The notes under the pieces are model-generated. The model was not told where the DNA came from. It did not search any database and saw only the letters and a list, made by a program, of their open reading frames with translations. The position numbers and the translations under genes were made by a program. Shown one piece after another: positions 1-8,909 of a DNA stretch of 64,000 nt (position 1 is its first letter; each line of letters begins with the position of its first letter). The DNA comes from Streptococcus parasuis (GTDB lineage Bacteria; Bacillota; Bacilli; Lactobacillales; Streptococcaceae): positions 1,364,001 through 1,428,000 of the forward strand of contig NZ_AP024276.1 in NCBI RefSeq assembly GCF_021654455.1, written 5' to 3'.

Positions 1-478
1 CAGTATCTGCTACTGGTGTTTGGTCAGATACCCCTGTAATATTTCCATCAGGATTTTTCAAGTCAGTTACCAAGTTAGCCCCAACAGGATCTGTTACAGC
101 CCCCATGATGATAGGTAATTCTGTCGTAGCGTTTGCTAATCCCTGTGCAGCAGGTGTCGCAATACCAATCAATAGCTCATTGCCATTGTCCACCAATTTT
201 TTACTCATGGTTTGAACCTGTGACTGATCACCTTCTGCATTCATAAAATCAATAGAGAGATTCTCAGTTGTTGTATAGCCACCTTCTTCAAGTCCTGCTT
301 TGATTCCCTTGTAAATTTCGTCTAGTGAATCATGCGTCACAAATTGGAGGACCCCAATTTTAACTTTTTCTGTGCTATTCGTTGAATTGTTCTGTTCTTT
401 TTGCGTCAAAAACAAGGCAGCAACCACCATCACAGTAAGGGCAATAATTGTAGCAAGTAAATTCTTATTTTTCATCAT
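1..478 (-). CDS. trpX: Tryptophan ABC transporter substrate-binding protein, partial (TrpX-like)
   Basis: The N-terminal ~159 residues of an ABC substrate-binding protein; the C-terminus lies beyond the left edge. It starts with a charged MMKNKN stretch and one hydrophobic segment (about residues 8-24). There is no lipobox cysteine, so it is probably held by an uncleaved anchor. The following IGVLQFVTHDSLDEIYKGI and later TPVLGAV-like segments (here IIMGAVTDPVGANLV) match the ABC_sub_bind family. In streptococci the member preceded by a tryptophan T-box is TrpX of the trpXYZ importer, and this gene has such a leader. An AGGAG sits 8 bases before the ATG at 478; a second ATG follows directly at 475. 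Tryptophan specificity is inferred from the leader, not from the protein. Confidence 0.8.
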   Translation of the reverse strand, partial: MMKNKNLLATIIALTVMVVAALFLTQKEQNNSTNSTEKVKIGVLQFVTHDSLDEIYKGIKAGLEEGGYTTTENLSIDFMNAEGDQSQVQTMSKKLVDNGNELLIGIATPAAQGLANATTELPIIMGAVTDPVGANLVTDLKNPDGNITGVSDQTPVADT

Positions 479-573
479 ATCTAATTCTCCTTTTTAATAA
501 ACAAATCCTACATCATCAGTATACTATTCCACCATCGCCATCGTTTCATCATGATTACCTCGTTTTGTTAATA

Positions 574-677
574 ATTGTCAAAGTAGATTGCTTTTAGATA
601 AGGAACGGAGGCGCAGACATAACTCAAGTTAGGCAAGCCGAACGTGACACAATATAAAAGCACTCTACGAAGACAAT
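574..677. repeat. BOX-like 104-bp element, copy A
   Basis: The ends are imperfect inverted repeats: ATTGTCAAAGTAGATTGCTT at the left, and the right end read in reverse complement starts ATTGTCTTCGTAGAGTGCTT. Inside lies a small hairpin, TAACT-CA-AGTTA, and a GGCAAGCC block. It sits between the T-box terminator and the trpX start codon, so it is part of the trpX mRNA when the T-box reads through. Two more elements of exactly the same length and layout are at 30456-30559 and 36319-36422. Confidence 0.75.
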
Positions 678-683
678 GGAAAA

Positions 684-1082
684 GCCCCCGCAGGAAAAAC
701 CAACCTGCGAGGGCGTCAATGACACGGTGCCACCTCACTTATGGGAATTGTATAGAATCCTCCCATATCTCATCTCCTCTAACAAGGAGTTGCACTGTAA
801 GGTGTGCGGACCGAACTATCATTGTTTTAAGTTCATTTGCGTGACTGTTTTGGCTGAGTACTTTGTTAGCTCTCCTTGCTATACCGCCAGTATAAGCTGC
901 GTCGACCTGCCTCGTACTCAGCCAAAACAGTCTACGCAAAGTATGCTATGCCAAACAATCATTTGTGCACCCAAGTCTGAATACAGACAATTCTGCACAT
1001 CAGCCCATTTCATAAAACTCCGCCACCCGTTCTCAGTACCACAGGCTCCCTGAAGACTTCTGCTTTACTACTTCTTCTGATT
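684..1082 (-). ncRNA. T-box leader (probably tRNA-Trp responsive) with terminator
   Basis: Read on the minus strand, the region holds the conserved T-box AGGTGGCACCGTG (complement of 723-735). A G+C-rich terminator hairpin follows (arms 704-714 and 684-694) with a short T tract. Upstream is a structured leader of about 350 nt containing several UGG triplets, including one in the GAAATGGG context expected of a specifier loop; I cannot decide the true specifier. A long near-perfect stem (838-861 with 914-937) probably represents stem III. The downstream gene is a TrpX-type transporter, consistent with tRNA-Trp sensing. When uncharged tRNA binds, the antiterminator forms and trpX is transcribed. 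Confidence 0.9.
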
Positions 1083-1088
1083 AAAAAA

Positions 1089-1117
1089 ATTATACGGCAT
1101 CAAAAAGTCTTTGTCAA
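1089..1117 (-). promoter_or_regulatory. Promoter of the T-box/trpX transcript
   Basis: On the minus strand, TTGACA (1112-1117) and TATAAT (1089-1094) are separated by 17 bases: a perfect consensus sigma-A promoter. The predicted start is about 1082. Confidence 0.9.
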
Positions 1118-1129
1118 GGCTTTTGATTA

Positions 1130-1144
1130 AATTTTCTGAAAATT
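1130..1144. promoter_or_regulatory. CodY box, perfect match
   Basis: The sequence AATTTTCTGAAAATT equals the CodY consensus (AATTTTCWGAAAATT) at 15 of 15 positions. It lies 12 bases upstream of the trpX -35 and about 50 bases upstream of the rqcH -10, so it could serve either promoter. Proximity favours trpX. Confidence 0.8.
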
Positions 1145-1193
1145 TTTCTTCCGGCTACGTGCTGAGTCTCATCAAAATATCTATAAAATATGA

Positions 1194-1199
1194 TATACT
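1194..1199 (+). promoter_or_regulatory. Extended -10 of rqcH
   Basis: TGATATACT gives an extended -10 (TG-n-TATACT). There is no good -35. It lies 34 bases before the ATG at 1234, which is preceded by an AAAGAGGA Shine-Dalgarno. Confidence 0.55.
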
Positions 1200-1233
1200 A
1201 GACTGAGTTATAGCGATTAGAAAGAGGAAAACC

Positions 1234-2895
1234 ATGTCTTTTGACGGATTTTTTTTACATCACATGACGGCTGAGTTAAGGGCCAATTTAGAAGGTGGGC
1301 GGATTCAGAAAATCAACCAGCCCTTTGAACAGGAAATTGTTCTGAACATCCGAAGCAACCGCCAGAGCCATAAATTGCTCTTGTCTGCACATTCCGTTTT
1401 TGGCCGTGTCCAGCTCACTCAAACAGAATTTACAAATCCTAAGGTGCCTAATACCTTTACCATGATTCTGAGGAAGTATTTACAAGGTGCGGTTATCGAG
1501 GAAATTAAACAGTTAGAAAACGATCGCATCTTAGAGTTTTCGGTGTCCAACAAAGATGAGATTGGAGACCATATCCAAGCTACCTTGATCGTAGAAATTA
1601 TGGGGAAACATAGCAATATTATCTTGGTAGATAAGTCTGAACAGAAGATTATCGAGGCTATCAAGCATGTCGGTTTCTCGCAAAATTCCTACCGAACTAT
1701 CTTGCCTGGTTCCACCTACATTCGACCACCGAAGACGCATTCTCTCAATCCTTACACGGTATCTGACGAGAAATTATTTGAAATCTTATCGACTCAGGAA
1801 CTGAGTCCAAAAAATCTCCAACAGGCCTTTCAAGGTTTGGGTCGGGACACGGCTTCTGAACTGGCCAGTCATTTGCAGACAGACCGCCTGAAGAACTTCC
1901 GTGCCTTTTTTGACCAGGCTGCACAGCCTAGCCTGACAGACAAGTCCTATGCTGCTCTGCCATTTGCCAATAGCCCTGAAAACCAGCCACACTTTGAGAG
2001 CCTGAGCAGTCTGCTGGACTTCTACTATCAGGACAAGGCGGAGCGGGATCGGGTGGCCCAACAGGCCAATGAGCTGATCAAGCGGGTGGCCAGTGAGTTA
2101 GAGAAGAATCGCAAGAAGCTGGTCAAGCAGGAGCAGGAATTGGCGGATACGGAGACGGCGGAGTTGGTGCGGCAAAAGGGTGAGCTCCTGACCACCTATC
2201 TGCATCAGGTGCCCAACGACCAGCCGAGTGTGTGCTTAGACAACTACTATACGGGCCAGGAGCTGGAAATTGAGTTGGACGTGGCTCTCACTCCTAGCCA
2301 AAATGCCCAGCGGTATTTCAAGAAATACCAGAAACTCAAGGAGGCAGTCAAGCACCTGACCAACTTAATTGAGGAAACAAAGGCGACTATTGTCTACCTG
2401 GAGTCCGTTGATACCATGCTGGGACAGGCTAGTTTGGCAGAAATCGACGAAATCCGTGAGGAGTTGATTGAAACAGGCTACCTCAAACGCCGTCATCGTG
2501 AGAAAATCCATAAGCGTCAGAAACCGGAACGTTACTTGGCAACGGACGGGAAGACCATTATTCTGGTCGGGAAAAATAACCTGCAAAATGATGAATTGAC
2601 CTTCAAAATGGCTAAAAAGGGCGAACTCTGGTTCCACGCCAAAGACATTCCAGGTAGCCACGTGGTCATCACAGACAACTTGGACCCAAGTGACGAAGTC
2701 AAGACAGATGCGGCTGAACTGGCTGCCTACTTCTCCAAGGCTAGACATTCCAACTTGGTTCAAGTCGATATGATTGAAGCCAAGAAACTGCATAAGCCAA
2801 CAGGTGGCAAGCCAGGTTTTGTGACCTACCGCGGTCAGAAAACCCTCCGAGTCACCCCAACAGAAGAAAAAATAAAGACCATGAAAATCAATTGA
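1234..2895 (+). CDS. rqcH: RqcH / fibronectin-binding PavA-FbpS family protein
   Basis: A 553-residue NFACT-family protein. In Firmicutes this protein binds the stalled 50S subunit and adds C-terminal alanine tails in ribosome quality control. In streptococci the same protein is known as PavA/FbpS, a fibronectin-binding virulence factor without a signal peptide, and none is seen here. The N-terminal NFACT-N domain starts MSFDGFFLHHMTAEL and carries D97-R98 in ENDR, the pair needed for tRNA handling in the Bacillus enzyme. A charged coiled-coil region spans roughly 265-430. The C-terminal NFACT-R domain includes GELWFHAKDIPGSHVVI. The length is normal for the family. It is monocistronic, followed at once by its own terminator, into whose T tract ISL3 copy 1 inserted. 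Confidence 0.93.
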   Translation: MSFDGFFLHHMTAELRANLEGGRIQKINQPFEQEIVLNIRSNRQSHKLLLSAHSVFGRVQLTQTEFTNPKVPNTFTMILRKYLQGAVIEEIKQLENDRILEFSVSNKDEIGDHIQATLIVEIMGKHSNIILVDKSEQKIIEAIKHVGFSQNSYRTILPGSTYIRPPKTHSLNPYTVSDEKLFEILSTQELSPKNLQQAFQGLGRDTASELASHLQTDRLKNFRAFFDQAAQPSLTDKSYAALPFANSPENQPHFESLSSLLDFYYQDKAERDRVAQQANELIKRVASELEKNRKKLVKQEQELADTETAELVRQKGELLTTYLHQVPNDQPSVCLDNYYTGQELEIELDVALTPSQNAQRYFKKYQKLKEAVKHLTNLIEETKATIVYLESVDTMLGQASLAEIDEIREELIETGYLKRRHREKIHKRQKPERYLATDGKTIILVGKNNLQNDELTFKMAKKGELWFHAKDIPGSHVVITDNLDPSDEVKTDAAELAAYFSKARHSNLVQVDMIEAKKLHKPTGGKPGFVTYRGQKTLRVTPTEEKIKTMKIN

Positions 2896-2912
2896 TTTTC
2901 ATGGTTCTTTTC
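2878..2912 (+). terminator. Terminator of rqcH, interrupted by ISL3
   Basis: The arms ACCATGAAAATCA and TGATTTTCATGGT flank the stop codon and are followed by TTCTTTTCT. In the reconstructed pre-insertion sequence this hairpin also ended phoR from the other side. Confidence 0.85.
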
Positions 2913-2914
2913 TA

Positions 2915-4330
2915 GGCTCTATAATTTCTGTAGTGGGTAAAACCACCGTGGAGATTATGGAGCCTTTTTGAGTATAGAAAAAAAGTCCCATATGACCTAT
3001 AATGAAAAGTGCTCAAACTATCATTTTAGAAAGACTCATATGGAACAACTAAATCTTATCACAAATTTTCTCAGAATTAAAGACAAAAATATCACTATCA
3101 CTGATGAATATGATATGGGAACTCACTTAGAACTCCACGGTTACTTGGATTACATGGCTCCTAAATGCCCAAAATGCAAGGGACAAATGGCTAAGTACGA
3201 CTACCAGAAAGCATCAAAAATTCCCTACCTAGAAACCGCTGGTTATCCACTCCTTATCCGCCTTAAAAAGCGTCGTTTCAAGTGTAAAGAATGTGGGAAA
3301 ATGGCGGTCGCTGAAACTCCTCTTGTTAAGAAAAACCATCAAATATCTGTCGCTGTTAACCAGAAAATTGCCCAATTACTCATCGAAAATCAAGCAATGA
3401 CACATATCGCACACAGGCTAGCTATCTCAACATCATCAGTTATGAGAAAGCTCAATGAGTTCAAGTTTGAAACGGATTGGAATACCCTACCTGAGGTGAT
3501 GAGTTGGGACGAGTATGCCTTCAAGAAGGGGAAAATGAGCTTCATCGCTCAAGATTTCAACTCCCTAAATGTCATCGCCATTCTCGACGGAAGAACTCAA
3601 GCAACCATCCGAAACCACTTTCTACGCTATCCTAGAAAGGTTAGAAATCAGGTCAAAGTGATTACCATGGATATGTTTAGTCCCTATTATCAACTTGCTA
3701 AACAGCTTTTTCCGAATGCAAAAATCGTACTAGACCGCTTTCATATTGTTCAACACCTTAGCCGGGCTATGAACCGTGTCCGTATTCAAATTATGAATCA
3801 ATTCGACAGAACATCGCAGGAATACCGAGTCTTGAAACGCTACTGGAAATTGATACAACAAGATAGCCGTAAACTCAGCGATAAACGATTTTATCGCCCT
3901 ATGTTTCGAATGCATTTGACTAACAAGGAAATCCTAGAAAAACTCCTGTCTTTCTCCAAGGAACTACGACAGCACTATGAACTCTATCAATTGCTCTTAT
4001 TCCATTTCCAAGAGAAGAACTCAGACCATTTCTTTGACCTCATCGAACAGGAAGTAGCCACTGTTAATCTTATTTTTCAGACGGTATTTAAGACATTTCT
4101 AAAGGATAAAGACAAGGTTTTAAACGCCATGGAATTGCCTTATTCCAACGCCAAACTGGAAGCTACCAATAATCTCATCAAAGTCATTAAAAGAAATGCC
4201 TTTGGTTTCAGGAACTTTGAAAATTTTAAAAAACGGATTTTGATTGCTTTGAACATAAAGAAAGAGAGAACGAAGTTCGTCCTCTCTAGGTGTTAGCTTT
4301 TCATCTACCCACTACAGTTGACAAAGAGCC
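2915..4330 (+). mobile_element. ISL3-family insertion sequence, copy 1
   Basis: A 1416-bp element with imperfect inverted ends starting GGCTCTATAATTTCTGTAGT and, from the other side, GGCTCTTTGTCAACTGTAGT. It is flanked by a perfect 8-bp target duplication, CTTTTCTA, at 2907-2914 and 4331-4338, which is typical of ISL3. Its sequence repeats at 25358-26773. It inserted in the shared 3' end of rqcH and phoR and changed the last codons of phoR. Confidence 0.95.
3040..4296 (+). CDS. ISL3-family transposase
   Basis: A DDE transposase of 418 residues if started at MEQLNLITNFL, which matches the usual N-terminus of the IS1167-like branch. An in-frame TTG at 2968 and an ATG at 2992 would add 24 or 16 residues. 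It has the N-terminal zinc finger of ISL3 enzymes: CPKC near the start, then CKEC about 40 residues later. The central part has SWDEYAFKKGKMSF and ITMDMFSPYYQLAKQLFPNA with the catalytic aspartates. The C-terminal LEATNNLIKVIKRNAFGFRN carries the glutamate. The frame is intact and identical in translation to the copy at 25483, so it is presumably active. Confidence 0.93.
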   Translation: MEQLNLITNFLRIKDKNITITDEYDMGTHLELHGYLDYMAPKCPKCKGQMAKYDYQKASKIPYLETAGYPLLIRLKKRRFKCKECGKMAVAETPLVKKNHQISVAVNQKIAQLLIENQAMTHIAHRLAISTSSVMRKLNEFKFETDWNTLPEVMSWDEYAFKKGKMSFIAQDFNSLNVIAILDGRTQATIRNHFLRYPRKVRNQVKVITMDMFSPYYQLAKQLFPNAKIVLDRFHIVQHLSRAMNRVRIQIMNQFDRTSQEYRVLKRYWKLIQQDSRKLSDKRFYRPMFRMHLTNKEILEKLLSFSKELRQHYELYQLLLFHFQEKNSDHFFDLIEQEVATVNLIFQTVFKTFLKDKDKVLNAMELPYSNAKLEATNNLIKVIKRNAFGFRNFENFKKRILIALNIKKERTKFVLSRC

Positions 4331-5996
4331 CTTTTCTATACCCATTTTTTGGAAAGTGAACAGTCATTGTGGTGCCTTGACCTAGTTGACTAGATACTTG
4401 GACACTTGCACCATGAACCTGTAAGGCATGTTTCACTATTGAAAGTCCGAGGCCTGTCCCCCCCACTTGTTTTGAACGACTTTTATCCACACGATAAAAA
4501 CGTTCAAAAATACGTTCCTGATCAGCTTGCGAAATACCAATGCCGGTATCTCGAACCTCTAGATTAATGTGTTCTTGATCTTGATATAGATCAATTGTGA
4601 CCTGACCACCATCTCTATTATATTTGATGGCATTGTCACACAAATTATACACAATGGATTGTATGAGAGCGGGATTGCCGGTAAAATCAACCTCATCCCC
4701 ATCAAATTGAATTGAGATCCCTCGCTGATCTGCTTTTTCTTGTAGACTAGCAACCACCTGTTGGATCACTCCTTTGAAGTGGATCGGTTCTTTACTGATT
4801 GTCCGCCCCTCGTCTAGTTGCGTCAATTGAAGAATATCTTCAACCAATTGGATCATCCGCTGTGACTCTTGATAAATTTTTTCAGAAAATAATTGTACAT
4901 TTTCAGGAGAAACCACATTAGCCCTGAGAATTTCAGAATAGCCTGATAAAATATGCAAAGGCGTCCGCAATTCGTGTGATACCGTTGCTGTGAATTCTCT
5001 CCGTAACTTATCAAGATAATATTGTTCAGTCACATCAAAAAATAGAAAAACTGCTCCGGATTGGAGTTTGTCTGTCAAAATAGGTCTGGCAATAACCTTG
5101 TACTGACTATCTTTTATTTCACAAATGGACTCCACTTTTTGCCCATTCAAAACGGTATCCATCAGACTTTTCAGGCCAAGATTCCGTTGAAAGAAAGGCA
5201 AGGATTGGCCAAAATCATCAGATTGAAAATCAAGTAGTTGGCTGGCTGCTCCATTGTAACTAACCAAATGCCCCTTGGCATCCACAATAACCATTCCTTC
5301 TCTTATCTTGGAGATAATGGTGTCAAACTCATCTTGCTTTTGTTGCAATAAGGTTTCTTTTTCAGCAAGTTGTGATTGATGGTAATCCAGACGTTTCAGC
5401 AAAGGGTGGAGTTCCGCGTAGACTTCATTGTCTAATGGTTTATCCAAATCAATTGCTTCTAAAGGTGCAAGTAGTTTTTTTGAGGTTAGTCTTGCTAGGA
5501 GGATTGCTGCAAAAACAGAAATCAAAAATAGTAGACTAACCCATGGTGCTAGATTCCATAATAAAACAACAATCGTTTTCTGTGCGATAGCTAAGCGAAT
5601 CACTGTACCATCATTTAAGCGTTGAGAAGTATAGAGCAATCGCTGGGTTAAAGTGGCTGATTGTCGAATACTCTCACCATAACCAGTTTCGAGTGCTTCC
5701 ACCACTTCTTCACGATTGCTGTGGTTGTCTAATTGTTTGACATCTTTTTCAGAATCATAAAGCACTTGACCGTCATGTGCAATCCAGGTAACACGCAAAT
5801 CTTGCAAATCAATTTGATCCAGATAGGTCTGTCCATCCTCCTCAACTGCTTGTGTAATGAGACTGGTTTGGAGCCTTAATTGATCTAACTGTGAATTTGT
5901 AAAGTAGTGATATAAATACCCTAAGATAAGGATAATGGTACCTAAGAAGATGGACATCGAAGACAGCAAAACTGTTCGAAAAATTTTCTTAGTCAT
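4305..5996 (-). CDS. phoR: Phosphate-responsive sensor histidine kinase PhoR/PnpS, C-terminus altered by ISL3
   Basis: A 563-residue membrane kinase. One transmembrane helix lies near residues 8-28 and another near 147-170, enclosing an extracellular domain of about 115 residues. A PAS domain follows. The HisKA H-box is SHELRTPLH, the N-box NLCDNAIKYN, the G1 box DTGIGI and the G2 box GGTGLGLSIVKHA. It phosphorylates PhoB in the same operon and overlaps phoB by 8 bases; the ATG at 5996 lies inside the phoB end. The last eight codons (GLFVNCSG) are read from the ISL3 end. Without the IS the frame would end ...GYRKEP and stop at the rqcH terminator, so catalytic boxes are untouched and function is probably retained. 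Confidence 0.93.
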   Translation of the reverse strand: MTKKIFRTVLLSSMSIFLGTIILILGYLYHYFTNSQLDQLRLQTSLITQAVEEDGQTYLDQIDLQDLRVTWIAHDGQVLYDSEKDVKQLDNHSNREEVVEALETGYGESIRQSATLTQRLLYTSQRLNDGTVIRLAIAQKTIVVLLWNLAPWVSLLFLISVFAAILLARLTSKKLLAPLEAIDLDKPLDNEVYAELHPLLKRLDYHQSQLAEKETLLQQKQDEFDTIISKIREGMVIVDAKGHLVSYNGAASQLLDFQSDDFGQSLPFFQRNLGLKSLMDTVLNGQKVESICEIKDSQYKVIARPILTDKLQSGAVFLFFDVTEQYYLDKLRREFTATVSHELRTPLHILSGYSEILRANVVSPENVQLFSEKIYQESQRMIQLVEDILQLTQLDEGRTISKEPIHFKGVIQQVVASLQEKADQRGISIQFDGDEVDFTGNPALIQSIVYNLCDNAIKYNRDGGQVTIDLYQDQEHINLEVRDTGIGISQADQERIFERFYRVDKSRSKQVGGTGLGLSIVKHALQVHGASVQVSSQLGQGTTMTVHFPKNGYRKGLFVNCSG

Positions 5997-6666
5997 CTTC
6001 TTCCTCCAGTTGGTAACCAACACCTCTAACAGTCTTTATGTACCCACCTGCACTCCCCAGTTTCTGACGTAAGGTTCCAACATGCACATCAACTGTACGG
6101 GTTTCTCCGAGAAAGTCCTGTCCCCAAACCCTGTCCAATAATTCTTGACGACTAAATACTTTCTGAGGTGCTTTTAGGAGCAAATGGAGCAATTCAAACT
6201 CCTTCAATGTCAGTTCAACTTTCCGATTTCTAACCGATACTTTATGTCGCTCTACATCCATCTGTATATCGCCAAAGCAACAAAGATCCGATGGTTGATT
6301 TCGCTGACTTCGCCGTAAAACAGCCTTAATACGTGAAATCATTTCCATCATTCCAAAGGGTTTGACCAGGTAATCATCAGCACCAAGATCCAGGCTTTGA
6401 ACCTTATCGATTTCCGTTCCTCTAGCCGTTGCCATCACAACAGGGAGATCGCGTGTGTAGGACTGACTTCTTAGTTCCTGTAAAATGGAAATTCCATCCT
6501 GCCCTGGCATCATTACATCTAATAAAACCAAGTCTGGTAATTCTTGTTCAATGACTGGCCAAAAAGCTTCAGCATCAGCAAAACCTCTAGCCTCAAAACC
6601 AGCGGTCTTGAGGCTATAGATCATTAATTCACGAATGGCATCATCATCTTCAACACAGTAGATCAT
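5989..6666 (-). CDS. phoB: Phosphate response regulator PhoB/PnpR
   Basis: A 225-residue OmpR-family response regulator. The receiver domain has the acidic cluster EDDD at 6-9, the phospho-acceptor D50 in VLLDVMMPG and the conserved lysine in LVKPFG. The C-terminal winged helix contains RTVDVHVGTLRQKLG. It is expected to bind Pho boxes upstream of pstS under phosphate starvation. It starts 5 bases after phoU and overlaps phoR. Placing the regulator pair at the end of the pst operon gives it autoregulation through the pst promoter. Confidence 0.93.
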   Translation of the reverse strand: MIYCVEDDDAIRELMIYSLKTAGFEARGFADAEAFWPVIEQELPDLVLLDVMMPGQDGISILQELRSQSYTRDLPVVMATARGTEIDKVQSLDLGADDYLVKPFGMMEMISRIKAVLRRSQRNQPSDLCCFGDIQMDVERHKVSVRNRKVELTLKEFELLHLLLKAPQKVFSRQELLDRVWGQDFLGETRTVDVHVGTLRQKLGSAGGYIKTVRGVGYQLEEEDD

Positions 6667-6671
6667 TTATT

Positions 6672-7313
6672 TTACCCTTCTAATTGACCTGTGATAGCGT
6701 AATGAACCCATTTAGCGATATTTACAGCGTGATCCCCAATGCGTTCTAAATACTTAGCAATCATCAACAAGTCAATGGCCTGGTCCCCATTTGCAGAATG
6801 GTTCCCTAAATAATTGGCTAGTTTTTCTTTTATTGTACCAAAATATTGGTCAACTGTATCGTCTTTTTCAATCACTTCATGTGCTAATCGATCGCTTTCC
6901 TTTACAAAGGCATCCAAACTACCAACAACCATCTGGGTAACCTGCTCTGCCATTTTTTTAACCAAAGGAATTTCATCCACCAAATCAATTGTGTTACGGC
7001 TGATTAGATCCGCAATTTCAGAGGATTGGGCTCCGATTCGTTTCATATCATACACCATTTTTAGGGCTGAGGAAACAGTTCGTAGGTCTCTAGCAACTGG
7101 CTGTTGGCGCAAGAGCAATTTGATACAGCGTGCTTCGATATCTCGCTCTAACTCCTCAATTTGCAGGTAGGTTTGTTGAATACGCTCTTGATCAAGACTT
7201 TCAGGACCATTGAGCCCATCGAGTGAACGGTTGATAATCTCTTCGCAGAGGGCACCCATAAAGACCATATCTTTTTGCAAATCTTCTAACTGACTTTCGA
7301 ATCGTGACCGCAT
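6672..7313 (-). CDS. phoU: Phosphate uptake regulator PhoU
   Basis: A 213-residue all-helical protein with two PhoU repeats. The first begins FESQLEDLQKDMVFMGALCEE, and both contain the E-RxxD metal-binding patterns, such as RIGAQSSEIADL and ERIGDHAVNIAKW. PhoU couples the PstSCAB importer to the PhoR kinase and damps both signalling and uptake. Its ATG shares one base with the pstB stop codon (TAATG), implying translational coupling. Confidence 0.93.
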   Translation of the reverse strand: MRSRFESQLEDLQKDMVFMGALCEEIINRSLDGLNGPESLDQERIQQTYLQIEELERDIEARCIKLLLRQQPVARDLRTVSSALKMVYDMKRIGAQSSEIADLISRNTIDLVDEIPLVKKMAEQVTQMVVGSLDAFVKESDRLAHEVIEKDDTVDQYFGTIKEKLANYLGNHSANGDQAIDLLMIAKYLERIGDHAVNIAKWVHYAITGQLEG

Positions 7314-8062
7314 TAGCCAAACCTCCCTGTAATGTAGTCTTCTGTACGTGGATCTTCAGGCATACTGAAGAGAGCGCTGGTTTTATTGCATTCCACAACT
7401 TCTCCCAACAAGAAGAAAGCTGTTTGGTCTGAAACCCTCAAAGCCTGCTGCATGTTGTGCGTCACCATGATAATGGTATAATCTTTTTTCAATTCCAGCA
7501 CCAATTCTTCAATTTTAGCTGTGGAAATTGGGTCAAGAGCACTTGTTGGTTCATCCATCAACAAAACTTCTGGCTCAATAGCAAGTGCACGCGCAATGCA
7601 GAGACGTTGCTGCTGGCCACCAGACAAACCTAAAGCCGACTTGTTAAGACGATCTTTTACCTCATCCCAGATAGCTGCTTGACGCAATGATTTTTCAACA
7701 ATTTTATCCAACTCTAATTTATTGTGAATTCCGTGAGTTCGAGGACCGTAAGCCACGTTATCATAAATGCTCATCGGGAAAGGATTTGGTTTCTGGAAAA
7801 CCATTCCCACTTTTTTACGAAGTACTGTTGTTTTCATGTCCGTATAAATATCTTCCTGGTCCAATAATACTTTACCAGTGATACGGCAATTTTTCACTAA
7901 ATCGTTCATCCGGTTCAGGCTTTTCAAGAGGGTTGACTTACCACAACCAGATGGGCCAATGAAGGCAGTGATTTGATTACTTGGAATATCCAAGTTGATA
8001 TTTTTTAAGGCTTGAAATTCTCCATAGTACAGATCCAAGTCCTGAATGCTAAATTTACTCAT
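7313..8062 (-). CDS. pstB: Phosphate ABC transporter ATPase PstB
   Basis: A 249-residue ABC ATPase: Walker [11 protein letters not shown]-loop [19 protein letters not shown] (typical of PstB), signature [15 protein letters not shown], Walker [13 protein letters not shown] and H-loop MVTHNM. It energises phosphate import through PstA and PstC. Only one pstB is present, unlike streptococcal loci carrying two pstB genes. It overlaps pstA by 8 bases. Confidence 0.95.
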   Translation of the reverse strand: MSKFSIQDLDLYYGEFQALKNINLDIPSNQITAFIGPSGCGKSTLLKSLNRMNDLVKNCRITGKVLLDQEDIYTDMKTTVLRKKVGMVFQKPNPFPMSIYDNVAYGPRTHGIHNKLELDKIVEKSLRQAAIWDEVKDRLNKSALGLSGGQQQRLCIARALAIEPEVLLMDEPTSALDPISTAKIEELVLELKKDYTIIMVTHNMQQALRVSDQTAFFLLGEVVECNKTSALFSMPEDPRTEDYITGRFG

Positions 8063-8906
8063 GCTTATTTCTTCCTAATTTATTTGCAATCCATTCGGAT
8101 AAAAGGTTCATCACGATAACGAGAATCAAGAGAATAACTGCTGTAGCGTAGGTTTGATTGACATAGATACCTTCGCCAGAAATCAAGTACATATGTACAG
8201 CCAATGTTCGTCCTGAACTCGTTAAACTCTTAGCAACTTCCGCCACTGTACCTGCAGTGAAGATAAGAGCTGCAGACTCACCAATCACACGCCCCAAGGC
8301 CAAAACAACACCTGAAAAGATACCAGGCAAGGCTGATGGTAGAACAACTTGAAAAATTGTACGTAACTTTCCAGCCCCGAGCGCGAAACTACCTTCACGA
8401 TACCCATCTTCAACTGATAATAAAGCTTCTTCTGTTGTACGCATTATCAAAGGTAAAATCATAATACTTAACGTCGCCGCACCAGCAATAATCGATAAGC
8501 CTAGATTTAAAAATTTTACAAAGAAGAGCGCTCCAAATAATCCATAAATAATAGAGGGGATTCCGGATAAGGTTTCTGTTGCCAGCCGAACAACTGTGAC
8601 AAGTGGATTACCTGACTTAGCATATTCCGTTAGGTAAACAGAAGCACCGATACCAATGGGTAGGGCAATCAACAAGGCTAAAATAGCCATTAAAATCGTA
8701 TTTAGTAAGGCTGGTAACATTGAAACATTTTCACTATTATAGGTCCAGGAAAATAATTCTGGTCTAAGAAAAGGAATCCCTTTCAGTAAAATATAGCCCA
8801 CAATAAATACGGTTGCTAATCCAGCAAGGCTAGCAGATAGATAGACTACCAGTCTCAAAAAGAGGGACAAGCGGTCATCACTATCTTGTTTCTTAAAAAA
8901 TGACAC
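8055..8906 (-). CDS. pstA: Phosphate ABC transporter permease PstA
   Basis: A 283-residue inner-membrane permease with about six transmembrane helices and the binding-protein-dependent permease loop [20 protein letters not shown] that contacts PstB. It is the PstA member by size and by position directly before pstB. Its start is 3 bases after the pstC stop. Confidence 0.92.
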   Translation of the reverse strand: MSFFKKQDSDDRLSLFLRLVVYLSASLAGLATVFIVGYILLKGIPFLRPELFSWTYNSENVSMLPALLNTILMAILALLIALPIGIGASVYLTEYAKSGNPLVTVVRLATETLSGIPSIIYGLFGALFFVKFLNLGLSIIAGAATLSIMILPLIMRTTEEALLSVEDGYREGSFALGAGKLRTIFQVVLPSALPGIFSGVVLALGRVIGESAALIFTAGTVAEVAKSLTSSGRTLAVHMYLISGEGIYVNQTYATAVILLILVIVMNLLSEWIANKLGRNKHE

Positions 8907-8909
8907 TAC

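Noticed and set aside
574..677. RUP element (IS630-Spn1-derived, about 107 bp)
   Set aside because: Length is similar, but the ends do not match the TATAGT...TGAAACAA ends of the IS630 in this window and no TA duplication flanks it.
676..1053. Open frames of 66-125 codons on both strands between trpX and rqcH
   Set aside because: They lie wholly within the T-box leader, have no ribosome site and follow its stem arms.
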